Assembly: GCA_035625025.1 (NCBI GenBank)
Contig: DASPQJ010000041.1
Span: 1 to 64,000 of the forward strand
Length of the DNA stretch: 64,000 nt
Origin: Bog-793 sp035625025
GTDB lineage: Bacteria; Actinomycetota; Acidimicrobiia; Acidimicrobiales; Bog-793
Direction: 5' to 3'
This document shows positions 26,133 to 34,817 of this stretch, piece after piece. The notes beneath the pieces are model-generated. The model searched no databases. It was not told the origin of the DNA and saw only the letters and a program-made list of their open reading frames with translations. Every line of letters starts with the position of its first letter. Positions within the stretch are counted from its first letter, which is position 1. A program made the position numbers and the translations under genes.

Positions 26133-27451
26133 GCGCCCCGGCCCGACTCACCGGCCCCGACGGCGAGCCGATCGCGGCCGGCGCCCTCTCCTGGCGCGGG
26201 GTGCGCCTCGGTTCCGATCTCCTCGCCCGAGCGCGCCGTCACGCCTTCCGCGCCGGACGGGTGATCGCCCGCGACGGCCTGGAAGTGCTCTCCTGGGGGG
26301 TGGCGGCTCGGATCGAGTTCCCCCGCGGCGCCGGTGAGCCTGCCGCAGCCGAGTGCGCCCACGAGCTTCTCGCTGCGATACCCGGCGGACCGGACGGCGA
26401 GACCGCGATCCGCGGGCCCGTCGCGCTCGGCGCGCTCCCCTTCGACACCTCGGTGCCGGGGTCGCTCGTCATCGCCGGGACGACGATCGTCGTCGACGGA
26501 GGAACCGGCGCCGCGGTCGCCGTCGGGCCCGGCCCGGGATCCCCCGATCCCTGGGGGAAATCTCCCCGCGACTTCGCGGTTCCCGAGAGCGACGACCGCG
26601 GGGACGAGGCGGGTCCCGACCGATTCCGCGTCGACTCGGTCCGGCCCCACGACGATTTCCTCGCCCGGGTCGCGGCGGCGCGCGCCGCGATCCGGGCCGG
26701 CGATCTCGCCAAGGTCGTCCTCGTTCGCGAGGTCGCCCTCCGCGCCAACCAGCGCTTCCGCCAGTTCGACCTCCTCGAACGCCTGCGCGCCCTCCACCCG
26801 ACCTGTGCCGCCTTCGCGATCGACGGTTTCGTCGGTGCCAGCCCGGAGCTCCTCGTCCGACGGCGCGATCGCCTGATCGGGTCTCGCCCGCTCGCCGGGA
26901 CGGTCGCCCGCAGTGGCGATCGGTCCGAGGACGCCCGGGCCGCGGCCGAACTGTTGGCGTCGCCAAAGGACCGCCTCGAGCACCGCTACGTCGTCGAAGC
27001 CATCATCGCCACCTTCGCCCGCCACGCCGGTGACGTCGCCGTCCCCGAGAAACCGGAGCTTCTCGAGCTCCGCAACGTCATCCACCTCGCGACGCCGGTG
27101 TCGGGGACGTTGCACGCCGTCGGTCCGGACGGGCGCCTCCCGAGCGCGCTCGGCCTCGCCCTCGAGCTCCACCCGACGCCCGCCGTCGCCGGCGTACCGC
27201 GCGAAGCCGCGCTCGCCTACCTCGACAAGGCCGAAGATCTCGACCGGGGGCGCTTCGCCGGGCCGGTCGGCTGGTTCGACGCCTCCGGTGACGGTGAATG
27301 GTGGATCGGCATCCGCAGCGCGGTCGTCGACGGGGCCCGGGCACGCCTTTTCGCCGGGGCCGGCATCGTCGCGGCCTCCGACCCGGCGACAGAGCTCGCT
27401 GAAACCCAGCTGAAACTCCAGGCGCTTCTCGCCGCGTTCGTGCGCCCCTGA
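26129..27451 (+). CDS. menF: Isochorismate synthase
   Basis: This enzyme converts chorismate to isochorismate, the entry to menaquinone synthesis. The 440-residue chorismate-binding protein has ALHPTCAAFAIDGFVGASPE, SRPLAGTVARSGDRSEDARA, ELRNVIHLATPVSGTL, LHPTPAVAGVPREAALAYL and FAGAGIVAASDPATELAET. Pairing with menG supports menaquinone over siderophore synthesis. Other men genes are not in the window. GTG start overlapping the menG stop. Confidence 0.93.
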   Translation: MSAPARLTGPDGEPIAAGALSWRGVRLGSDLLARARRHAFRAGRVIARDGLEVLSWGVAARIEFPRGAGEPAAAECAHELLAAIPGGPDGETAIRGPVALGALPFDTSVPGSLVIAGTTIVVDGGTGAAVAVGPGPGSPDPWGKSPRDFAVPESDDRGDEAGPDRFRVDSVRPHDDFLARVAAARAAIRAGDLAKVVLVREVALRANQRFRQFDLLERLRALHPTCAAFAIDGFVGASPELLVRRRDRLIGSRPLAGTVARSGDRSEDARAAAELLASPKDRLEHRYVVEAIIATFARHAGDVAVPEKPELLELRNVIHLATPVSGTLHAVGPDGRLPSALGLALELHPTPAVAGVPREAALAYLDKAEDLDRGRFAGPVGWFDASGDGEWWIGIRSAVVDGARARLFAGAGIVAASDPATELAETQLKLQALLAAFVRP

Positions 27452-27537
27452 CACCGCGCTCCCCCGAACCCCGGGGCGATGGCGATCCTGCGGTGCTTTG
27501 CTATCTCCGTGACTGACCGGTAGCCCCCGGCCAGCGG

Positions 27538-28320
27538 GTGCGGGAAAACGACCGCCTAAAGGACCGGACCGGGACGCTCGGCGATCTCTGGGCCACGACA
27601 CCGTGCACCTTCCCGGATCCCGGGTGCTCGAGGTCGATGTGGCGTCGGCGCCCAGACGATCACGCTTGCACGAAAAAGCCCCAGAGCCCGGCTCACGTCA
27701 TTTCGGATCCCCGCGGATTCGCTCGCCCCGGTCGAGCGGCGGGCCAAGTCCCTCGGGCTGACCAACGTGGAATTCCGCCGAGCAGACGTCTTCTCCTTGC
27801 CGTTCGCTCCTCGGTCGTTCCACCACTCTTTCTTTCTTTCGTCCTCGAGCACCTCTCCCGGCCGGTCGAAGCCTGGGCCCGCCCCGGCGAGCTCTGCAGT
27901 CCGACGGGGCGATCGCGGCGATCGCGGGCGACGACGGGTCGGCGGTCTTCCATCCCGACGACGCCGCCGCGCACCGGGCGATCCGCGGCCCGATCGACCT
28001 GCAGCGCCAGGCCGGCCTGACGCCTTGATCGGGCGACGGGTCGGTCCCTTCTCGTCGGGGCCGGCTTCCGAGACGTCCGGGGCGACCCTCGGGTCGTCTG
28101 CGCCGACGCGAGCCGCCCCGGGCTCGTTGCCGGCTTCACCGGAAAGACGTTCCCCGCGCCAACCGGGGGCGGGCGCGAGGCGGCCCTCGCGGCGGGTCTT
28201 ATCGACGACAAGACCTTCGATGCCGGTGTCCGCGCTTTGGACCGGACGGCGGAGAGCGATGGGGTGTCCCTCGAGACGTTCTTCAAAGGAGTCGGCGAGA
28301 AAGGGCGAGCCGACATCCGC
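27538..28320 (+). pseudogene. Heavily decayed SAM-dependent methyltransferase gene
   Basis: A class I methyltransferase can be followed in order across shifting plus-strand frames: ENDRLKDRTGTLGDL; then HDTVHLPGSRVLEV; then CGVGAQTITLARKSPRARLTS (SAM motif) to GLTNVEFRRADVFSLPFAP; then FVLEHLSRPVEAW; then GDDGSAVFHPDDAAAHRAIR ending at TGA near 28026; then GFTGKTFPAP, AALAAGLIDDKTFDAGVRAL and SDGVSLETFFKGV. At least five frame changes are needed. The encoded enzyme cannot be made. The family is clear from motif order; the substrate is unknown. Confidence 0.8.
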
Positions 28321-28558
28321 CCGCCGGCGTCGCCGACCGCGACGAACGCAATGCCGGGCCCGAATGGCACAGCCCGACGCGGTGGTCTTGTCCGGGAGCC
28401 TTCACCGGGCCAAAACGTCGGTCGGACCGTCGCCGACAAGGATCCCCCTTTGTGGTCGACAGCGCCGCCGGGAGATCACATCCGAGTCGATCGAGGAGTG
28501 CCCCGACGCGACGTTGCCCGAGGTCGAACGCCTTCCGCCAAAGAGCCGGCGACTTCGC

Positions 28559-28927
28559 CTACTCGGGGATCTGCGTCGACAGGCAGAACGGGTGACCGGC
28601 GGGATCGAGCAGCACCCGCCAGCGCTCCGGCGCGGGCTGCACCGTGGCGCGACGCGCCCCAAGCCGGATCGCTTCGGCTTCGGCTTCGTCGAGGTCGCCG
28701 ACCGCCAGATCGAGGTGCATCTGCTTGGGGAAGGCGCCTTCGGGCCACGTCGGCGGGACGTAGTTGGCGACGCGGACCGTGGACAACCAGCCGCGGTCGG
28801 TCCGCACCGCGACGAACTCGTCGCTCGTGTACGCGACTTCGCCCCCGAGCAACGCGGCCCAGAATTCCCCCAGGGGACCGGGGTCCGTGCAGTCCAGCGA
28901 GACCGATCCCAGTCGAGCCACGGCCAT
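28559..28927 (-). CDS. VOC-family (glyoxalase-like) protein
   Basis: The 122-residue protein is a single glyoxalase/bleomycin-resistance/dioxygenase fold: LGSVSLDCTDPGPLGEFWAALLG at the N terminus, MHLDLAVGDLDEAEAEAIRLGA in the middle, and WRVLLDPAGHPFCLS at the end. This subgroup is common in actinobacteria, and its substrate is usually unknown. The gene is intact although it is flanked by decayed sequence. ATG 28927 is preceded by a TACCAT -10 box at six bases. Confidence 0.87.
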   Translation of the reverse strand: MAVARLGSVSLDCTDPGPLGEFWAALLGGEVAYTSDEFVAVRTDRGWLSTVRVANYVPPTWPEGAFPKQMHLDLAVGDLDEAEAEAIRLGARRATVQPAPERWRVLLDPAGHPFCLSTQIPE

Positions 28928-28933
28928 GTCCCG

Positions 28934-28939
28934 ATGGTA
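28934..28939 (-). promoter_or_regulatory. -10 box of the VOC gene
   Basis: On the minus strand TACCAT plus six bases precedes ATG 28927, suggesting a leaderless mRNA. Confidence 0.5.
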
Positions 28940-29299
28940 CCGGCGACGACGGCGTCTTGCGCGGGGCCTTTCGGGCTCGATCTCCCCGGCAAACTCGGCG
29001 ACGCTTGTGACCGGCGTTCGGGAACGGACACGGGAGATGCCGAGCGGAAGACGCTGACGCGGCGCCCCGAGGCGTGACGACGGCTACTCGCGGGGGCGGT
29101 GACAAGCGACGATTGGCCCAGTGCCGGCACCCGCCGGCCGCCCGTCGTGGCACCGTGCAGGGACCGCTGCAGAGTGTCGGCATTGGATGAGCAACCCGCC
29201 GCTCCCCGCGACTTGGCACGCTTCCCAAGGAAAACGGCTAGAGGCGGCGCGGGTCCCCCGGGGGCGGGACCGGACGTTCGCTTCGTCCGGGATATCTGC
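28940..29299. other. Divergent intergenic region, nothing recognised
   Basis: About 360 bases lie between the VOC gene and the next unknown gene. Open frames cross it on both strands, but none shows a recognisable family or a supported start. It may hold remnants like the neighbouring decayed genes. Confidence 0.4.
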
Positions 29300-29305
29300 G
29301 AAGCT
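29300..29305 (+). promoter_or_regulatory. -10-like hexamer before the 164-residue gene
   Basis: GAAGCT plus six bases precedes GTG 29312, the same spacing as other units in this window. It supports this start over the upstream GTG at 29099. Confidence 0.4.
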
Positions 29306-29311
29306 GCTCCG

Positions 29312-29806
29312 GTGACTGGGAGAAGGCGGCGCCTGGAGAGGTTCGAGTTCGTACCCGACGACTCGGCGATGGTCGTGGCCTGCATGACCCAGCTGGCCGC
29401 GGCCCGGAACGGCTGGATCAACCTGTTGCCCGGGATCGTCGACGACGAAGAGGGTCCGTCGATGCCGACCGGCCTTACCGCCCTCTTCGGCGCCGGAAAC
29501 CCCGGGGTCACGATGTGCACGTGGGTCCCGGCCGGTTCAGACCGCCGCGGACGTGACCCGACGAGGCTCGGCATCATGCACGCCTGTGGCCGGGGCGCCA
29601 GCGACCGATTGCGCGCCCGGGACATTGCGATCCCGGAGGGCTGGTTCGTCGAGCAGAACCACCCCCGACGCGGGCTGGTCATCCGCGTGCCGCCGGGTGA
29701 GCCCCACGAGGTGGTGCTCGACTGGACGCTGCGGGCCGGGAGAGCGCTGTGCAACGTGCGCCTCACCGGGACGTGGGAAGCGGAGGTCCACTTTCCGCCC
29801 GGCTAG
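29312..29806 (+). CDS. Hypothetical cytoplasmic protein (164 aa)
   Basis: I do not know its function. It looks like a conserved actinobacterial protein: FVPDDSAMVVACMTQLAAA, GWINLLPGI, GNPGVTMCTWVPA, IPEGWFVEQNHPRRGLVIRV and LRAGRALCNVRLTGTWEA. There is no signal peptide or membrane helix. The repeated strand-like segments suggest a compact alpha/beta fold. GTG 29312 is chosen from the promoter-like hexamer and from where regular sequence begins; a longer frame from 29099 has a low-complexity extra N terminus. Confidence 0.72.
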   Translation: MTGRRRRLERFEFVPDDSAMVVACMTQLAAARNGWINLLPGIVDDEEGPSMPTGLTALFGAGNPGVTMCTWVPAGSDRRGRDPTRLGIMHACGRGASDRLRARDIAIPEGWFVEQNHPRRGLVIRVPPGEPHEVVLDWTLRAGRALCNVRLTGTWEAEVHFPPG

Positions 29807-30018
29807 CGAGCTCCGCCCGCCGGACCGGGGAGCCGTCCCCCCGGCTGAGGCCCGGCGTTTCACGGTCGGGGCGAACGAGTCCGAGCGGCCCCGGGCGACG
29901 GCGGCTCGCCGGTGAGACCGCGTGGCAAGACGCTTCTCCCGGCGCCGATTTCGAACCTTTTCATCCCGCCGAGCGTCTATAGGGCACGAGATTCGCGCCC
30001 GACCAGGAGGCCAAGTCT

Positions 30019-30558
30019 GTGAGATCGCGCCCGCCACGTCTTCGGTATCGCTCGGGCCTTGCTCTCGTGGCGCTCATCGCCGGGGCGATGCTCCTCGCCG
30101 CGGGAGGGAGCGCCGACGCCACCGCCCGCCCGGCCATTTCGCCGGCTTCGTCGGCGCGCGGTCCTTCGCTCTGCGATTCGATCGCCCAACTCGATCGCCT
30201 CGTCGTGCGGCGCACCGACGCCTTCCCGAAGAACCTCCGCCTCTTCACCTTCGCCGACTCCGTCACCGTCGGCCAGGCCGCGGCGGTCCGCGCCGTGGCG
30301 AAGGCACTCTGCGCGCTGCCGAAGATGCCGGTCGGCGCGATGCTCTGTCCGGCCGATTTCGGGATCACCTACGAGCTCGCGTTCTTCGCGCCCGGCCGGG
30401 CGTTCCCGACGGTCGGCGTCGGGGCGACGGGATGCCAGGCGGTCCACGGTCTCGGCCCGGCCCGCTGGGTCCGGTCTTCCGGGTTCTGGAAGGTCCTCGG
30501 CCGTGCCATGGGACTCGCCCACCCCGACGACACGACGTTCGCCGGCCGGTCCTTCTGA
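30019..30558 (+). CDS. Secreted hypothetical protein (179 aa)
   Basis: I do not recognise the family. The basic N terminus and hydrophobic core (SGLALVALIAGAMLLAAGGSADA) are a classical signal peptide. The mature part has four Cys (SLCDSIAQL, KALCALPKMP, AMLCPADFGI, GATGCQAVHGLG), which could form two disulfides outside the cell. The motif FPKNLRLFTFADSVTV is notable. A strong Shine-Dalgarno CAGGAGG lies eight bases before GTG 30019, unlike most neighbours, so this gene has a leader. Confidence 0.78.
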   Translation: MRSRPPRLRYRSGLALVALIAGAMLLAAGGSADATARPAISPASSARGPSLCDSIAQLDRLVVRRTDAFPKNLRLFTFADSVTVGQAAAVRAVAKALCALPKMPVGAMLCPADFGITYELAFFAPGRAFPTVGVGATGCQAVHGLGPARWVRSSGFWKVLGRAMGLAHPDDTTFAGRSF

Positions 30559-30589
30559 CGCCGTGACGGACTGACCGCGCCCTTCCGCC

Positions 30590-31615
30590 TCAGCGCGTCG
30601 AGAAGCGCAACACGATCTCGTCGTGGGTACGCCGGGGCGGTCCTTCCCGCCCGCATTCGACCGGGCCCTCGGCGGCGGCCGCGACGACCGACGGCCAAAA
30701 GCGCGACGCCTCCTCGTTCGCCACGTCGTAGGCGACCTCCCAACGGCCGGGGCGCCGCGTAAAGAGCATCGCCGCCGCGCGCCGGCCGACCCCGACACGG
30801 CGATGGGCCCGCAGGACGAAGGACCGGGCGACTTCGCTCGCCCCGTCGGGCCGCGATCGAGCCAGGACGAACCCCGCGAGCCCCCCGGCGTGACGGATCA
30901 ACCACGCCGCCCGGTCGGGCTCTTCGAAGTGCCGGTCCACGCAGCGGTGGACCGCGGTACCGTCCGTGCCGAACTCATCAGGACGGATCGCCGAGAAGTC
31001 GTACCGGTCGAGCTGGAGGAGCCTTCCCAGCTCGGCCCTGTCCTTCTCGGCGACCTTGTCGAGAACGACCTCGCCCAGGTCCTTGGGCCAACCTGCCGAC
31101 GCGGGAGCGGCGTTCCCCTCGCCGGTGAGCTCGCGAGCGAGCTCGATCTCGTCGTGGAGCGCGATGCCGTCGAGGCCGACCTCGGGAATGCCGGGTTTCA
31201 GGGCCCGCGCCCTGTCGACCGCGCCGACGTGGACGGCGACGAGCCGGAACCCGCGTCGCTGATAAAAACGCAGGGCCGCACCGTTGTCGTTCGTCGTCAC
31301 CAGCGTGACCCGGTGGCAGTGACGCCCTCTCGCCAACTCCTCCACCGCGGCGAGAAGGCCCGTGCCGACGCCGACCGACGGGCGGAGGGCGTCGAGGGTC
31401 ACGACCTCGATCTGGCGATCGGATTCCCGGAAGGTCACGAGACCCACCCGTTCTCCGTCGACCTCGGCGACGAAGCCCGGGAGTCGGGCCGCGTCGAACA
31501 ACTGGCCGCGAGTGACGATGCTCGCCGCACCCCACCGTGCGACGAGCACTTCCTCCACCCAGGCCCGGTCCGCATCCTGCAGATCGTGCACGTCGGCACG
31601 CGGAGCCCGCCTCAC
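30590..31615 (-). CDS. Tandem GNAT acetyltransferase
   Basis: The 341-residue protein contains two GNAT domains in one chain. The first (about 1-150) has LDALRPSVGVGTGLLAAVEELA and TTNDNGAALRFYQRRGFRLVA. The second (about 185-341) has SFVLRAHRRVGVGRRAAAML and WEVAYDVANEEASRFW. Both keep the acetyl-CoA loop outline. The substrate is unknown. Either one domain is regulatory or the two arose by fusion of separate genes. It lies downstream of the mannosyltransferase gene on the same strand. GTG 31615 has GAGG seven bases before it. Confidence 0.83.
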   Translation of the reverse strand: MRRAPRADVHDLQDADRAWVEEVLVARWGAASIVTRGQLFDAARLPGFVAEVDGERVGLVTFRESDRQIEVVTLDALRPSVGVGTGLLAAVEELARGRHCHRVTLVTTNDNGAALRFYQRRGFRLVAVHVGAVDRARALKPGIPEVGLDGIALHDEIELARELTGEGNAAPASAGWPKDLGEVVLDKVAEKDRAELGRLLQLDRYDFSAIRPDEFGTDGTAVHRCVDRHFEEPDRAAWLIRHAGGLAGFVLARSRPDGASEVARSFVLRAHRRVGVGRRAAAMLFTRRPGRWEVAYDVANEEASRFWPSVVAAAAEGPVECGREGPPRRTHDEIVLRFSTR

Positions 31616-31691
31616 GAAAGCGCCTCTTTTCGCCCCAGGGCGGTCCTCGGGCCCCGGACGGAGCTGTCGCCCCCGCCCGGCGGACCGCAGA

Positions 31692-32450
31692 TCACGGGTT
31701 CGGCGCGACCCCGGTGCGCACGACCGAACTGTGCCAGGACGGCCAGACCAGCCGGCGCAGGCCCCACCAAGTCACGAGCACGAACGCCTCGACGACGGTG
31801 AAGGTCGACATCTTCGAGGACCCGGCGACACGGTCGACGAAGTGGATCGGCACTTCGACGACCCCGGTCCCGGCATGGCGGGCGAGCATCGTCATCTCGA
31901 CCTGGAAGCCGTAACTGTCGGCGTGCACGCGGTCGAGGTCGACCCGACGCAACTGTGTCGCCGAATAGACGCGGAACCCCGCCGTCGAGTCCTCGACGCC
32001 GAGCCCGAGGAGCACCTTGGCGTAGATGTTTCCGAGACGCGAGATGAGGCGGCGCGAGAACGACCAGTTCGGGATGGAGCCGCCGGGGACGTAGCGCGAG
32101 CCGATGACGAGACCGACACCGTCGTCGAGCGCCGCGAGGAGCTCGGGGAGCGCGCGGGGGTCGTGCGAGAAATCCGAGTCCATCTCGACGAAGGCTTCGT
32201 AACCGCGCTCCAATCCCCAGCGGAATCCGTCGCGATAGGCGGGACCGAGCCCCTTCTTCGCCGGTCGTCGCAGCACCTCGATTCCGCCGAGGTCCGCCCC
32301 GACCTTCTCGGCGATCTCGGCGGTCCCGTCCGGGCTCGAGTCGTCAACGACGAGGATCGTGGCCTGCGCGACGACTTCGCGCACCGTGCGGAGCATCGCC
32401 TCGATGTTCTCGCGCTCGTTGTACGTCGGGAGGACGACGAGCACGCGCAC
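31692..32450 (-). CDS. Polyprenol-phosphate mannosyltransferase (Ppm1/Dpm-like)
   Basis: The 252-residue GT2 glycosyltransferase probably moves mannose from GDP-mannose to polyprenyl phosphate at the inner membrane face, providing lipid-linked mannose for glycans. It shows LVVLPTYNERENIEAML, the DDSSPDGT nucleotide site, AYRDGFRWGLERGYEAFVEMD with the DxD-like MDSDFSHDP, GSRYVPGG and VPIHFVDRVAGSSKM. There is no acyltransferase domain and no clear membrane helix. TAGGGT lies six bases before GTG 32450. Confidence 0.9.
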   Translation of the reverse strand: MRVLVVLPTYNERENIEAMLRTVREVVAQATILVVDDSSPDGTAEIAEKVGADLGGIEVLRRPAKKGLGPAYRDGFRWGLERGYEAFVEMDSDFSHDPRALPELLAALDDGVGLVIGSRYVPGGSIPNWSFSRRLISRLGNIYAKVLLGLGVEDSTAGFRVYSATQLRRVDLDRVHADSYGFQVEMTMLARHAGTGVVEVPIHFVDRVAGSSKMSTFTVVEAFVLVTWWGLRRLVWPSWHSSVVRTGVAPNP

Positions 32451-32456
32451 GGCAAG

Positions 32457-32462
32457 ACCCTA
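32457..32462 (-). promoter_or_regulatory. -10 box of the mannosyltransferase gene
   Basis: On the minus strand TAGGGT plus six bases precedes GTG 32450, so the mRNA is probably leaderless. The box overlaps the last codon of the decayed permease gene upstream. Confidence 0.55.
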
Positions 32463-33560
32463 CCCTTCGACGGCCTCCCCGCTTTGCCGCGCCGGAGCGC
32501 GCCGCCGCTCGGCGAGGAGCTCGCGCCCCGCGACCGGAAGCGATCCGGCCGCCGGGACGGCGGGGATCGCGCCGGCGACCGCACCGAAGGTCGCGCCGAC
32601 GATCTTTTCGGCCTCGACGCCGACGAGCACCGCGAGGAGCACCGCGCGCGGCGGGAGCCGGACCGCGCCCGAGACGATGGGGGGGCAGAGGGCGTCGTTC
32701 TCGACCTGCCGCTAGACGAGCAAGACGACGATCGTCACGATCCCCGCGACGATGGAGCGCCAGAACGCCACCTTGACGGTCCGCACCCCGGCGGATAGTC
32801 CCCCGACGAGCGGCAGGAACTCGCCGACCCCGACCCAGACGGCGCGGCGGGGCGCGAAGGGCACGCCGGTCGCCCCGAGGGTCGCGAACACGACGAGCCC
32901 GCCGAGCACGGAGGTGACGAGAACGCCGATCACAAACCCGGTCACCTCGCGGCCACCGCCGCGGTCACCCGCCGGTCCCGGGCCGGGGGCTCCGCGGTCA
33001 TGAGGTGGATACGCCCTCGTCGCTGGCGGGCCCCTCGAGGAGCGCGAAGGACGGAAGGAAAGCGATCGTCACGAGACCGACGATGCCCGACAGGACGGTC
33101 CTGCCGACGGCGAGGGCCGGCTTGGAGAGCTGGGCGGTCGCGCTCTCGAGGTTGGGGACGTGGCGGCGTGCCAGCTTTCGGGATGGAAGCGCGTGCTGAG
33201 GGGGCCGACCGCTCCCCGGCCGTGCTGGGCGGCGGGCCCCAGCCGGGGCGGGTCGGGCACGAAGCGGGTCACCGACGAGACGAGCGGGGGGAAGAGCAGG
33301 TGGCCGAGGACCGACGCCAGAACGACGAGGACCCGTAGACGATGAAGATCGCCCTGACGCGCCCGAACCCCGGCGCCAGAGGATCCGGACGAAGGGGTTG
33401 AAGAGACCGCCCTAGATAGAGACGAAGATCAGAACAATCGTCGCCCGCCGCCGCCCGGCGAGAAGAGCGGTGACGAGAACTCCGAGACCAGGCAGACGAA
33501 GACCGCGCCCCCCAGGACGAGCCACTCCGTGGCGCAGTTGGGGCCGTGATCGCGGCATCC
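32460..33560 (-). pseudogene. Decayed AI-2E/PerM-family permease gene
   Basis: Segments of an AI-2E-type transporter appear in order in changing minus-strand frames: ATIVLIFVSI then a stop; VLVVLASVLGHLLFPPLVSS with QHGRGAVGPLSTRFHPESW; then ESATAQLSKPALAVGRTVLS and IVGLVTIAFLPSFALLEGP ending at TGA 32998; then FVIGVLVTSVLGGLVVFATL and GEFLPLVGG; then a TAG at 32712-32714, followed in the same frame by VENDALCPPIVSGAVRLPPR and AVLLAVLVGVE. At least two stops and several shifts disrupt it. The 5-prime limit is approximate. Confidence 0.78.
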
Positions 33561-33602
33561 CGCGCGCCCCGCGCGCGTCCGGCCGACCGGCTTCGGGGCC
33601 TC

Positions 33603-33641
33603 GTTTCCGGACCCCGGTCAAGCTGACCGGGGTCCGGAAAC
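33603..33641. repeat. Perfect 18-base inverted repeat
   Basis: Arms GTTTCCGGACCCCGGTCA (33603-33620) and TGACCGGGGTCCGGAAAC (33624-33641) are exact complements around the loop AGC. It lies between the decayed permease gene and the divergent flippase-like gene. It could be a two-way terminator, a regulator site or the trace of a mobile element. No second copy was noticed in the window. Confidence 0.9.
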
Positions 33642-33673
33642 CGTGCATTTCCGCTCGTCGCGGCGGGCGGCGA

Positions 33674-33704
33674 TTGACGGCTGGCATCGCCGACGTGGAA
33701 GCAT
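33674..33704 (+). promoter_or_regulatory. Promoter of the flippase-like gene
   Basis: TTGACG (33674-33679) and AAGCAT (33699-33704) are 19 bases apart, and the hexamer lies six bases before GTG 33711. The spacer is slightly long. Confidence 0.5.
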
Positions 33705-33710
33705 GGTCCG

Positions 33711-34814
33711 GTGCCTGACGAGGCCAAGACCTCCCTGCGGTCCCGCTGGCGGGCGATCGTGCCGGCGCCGCTACGCCACGGGATCCTCATCTTCCTGGTC
33801 GTCATCGTCGTCGAGTACCTCGTCGTGCCGGAGCTCATCGGCGCGAGCCGGAACATCCACTACCTCGAGAGGCTGAACGTCGGCTGGCTCGTCGCGGGCG
33901 TCGGGTTCGAGGCGTTCTCGCTTTTCGCCTACGCCCTTCTGACGTGGACCGTGCTGCCCGGGCACCGCCCGCGCGTCTCGCGCGTGTTCCGGATCGACCT
34001 GGCGACGACCGCGGTCGCCCACACTGTCCCCGGGGGGTCGGCGGCCTCGGCGGGGCTCGGTTATCGCCTTCTGACCGGGGAGGGGGTCAGCGGCACGGAC
34101 GCGGGCTTCACGATGGCGACCCAGGGGATCGGCTCGGCGGTCGTGCTCAACGTGATGCTCTGGCTCGCCCTGGTGATCTCGATCCCGATCGCCGGGTTCC
34201 ACACCATCTACGTCGTCGTCGCCCTCCTCGGCATGATCGCCCTCGGGTTCTTCGCCGTCCTCATCTACTTCCTCACCCGGGGCGAAGATCCCGCGATACG
34301 CCTCGTGCGGCGCGTCGGGGTGGCGATCCCCCGGGTCCGACCGGACCGTTTCGAGGCGACCTTCCGTCACATCGCCGAATCGCTGCGGACGCTGACGACG
34401 AACCGCGACCGGCTGCGCGCCGCGCTCGGCTGGGCGGCAACGAACTGGCTGCTCGATGCCGCCGCCTTGTGGTCGTTCCTCGCCGCGCTCGGCCGCTACG
34501 TCAACCCGATCGAACTCTTCGCCGCCTACGGCATCGCCAACGTGCTCGCCGCCATCCCGATCACCCCCGGCGGCCTCGGCTTCGTCGAGGCCTCGCTCCC
34601 GCTCCTGCTGGCGAGCTTCGGCGTGACGAAGAACGTCGCGCTCCTCAGCGTCCTCGGCTGGCGGATCGTCAACTTCTGGCTGCCGATCCCCGTCGGGGCC
34701 GTCTCCTACCTGTCGCTGAAGCTCCACCGCGGCGAGGGATGGCGCGCCAGCAGGCGGGCGCTCGCCGAGCTCACCGTCCGGCTGCCCCCGCCGGAGCCCC
34801 CGCCGGCGACGTAG
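33711..34814 (+). CDS. LPG synthase-like integral membrane protein
   Basis: The 367-residue membrane protein belongs to the lysylphosphatidylglycerol synthase transmembrane (flippase-type) family, without the catalytic aminoacyltransferase domain. It has about eight helices, for example HGILIFLVVIVVEYLVVPEL, VVLNVMLWLALVISIPIAGF and TIYVVVALLGMIALGFFAVL, plus the family motifs HTVPGGSAASAGLGYRLL and IPITPGGLGFVEASLPLLLA. It probably moves or uses a lipid or lipid-linked sugar. It ends three bases before the convergent ppx gene. Confidence 0.85.
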   Translation: MPDEAKTSLRSRWRAIVPAPLRHGILIFLVVIVVEYLVVPELIGASRNIHYLERLNVGWLVAGVGFEAFSLFAYALLTWTVLPGHRPRVSRVFRIDLATTAVAHTVPGGSAASAGLGYRLLTGEGVSGTDAGFTMATQGIGSAVVLNVMLWLALVISIPIAGFHTIYVVVALLGMIALGFFAVLIYFLTRGEDPAIRLVRRVGVAIPRVRPDRFEATFRHIAESLRTLTTNRDRLRAALGWAATNWLLDAAALWSFLAALGRYVNPIELFAAYGIANVLAAIPITPGGLGFVEASLPLLLASFGVTKNVALLSVLGWRIVNFWLPIPVGAVSYLSLKLHRGEGWRASRRALAELTVRLPPPEPPPAT

Positions 34815-34817
34815 GGC

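Noticed and set aside
28402..29766. Long minus-strand frame (454 codons) across the VOC gene and the unknown gene
   Set aside because: It crosses two better supported genes in other frames and looks like low-complexity shadow sequence.
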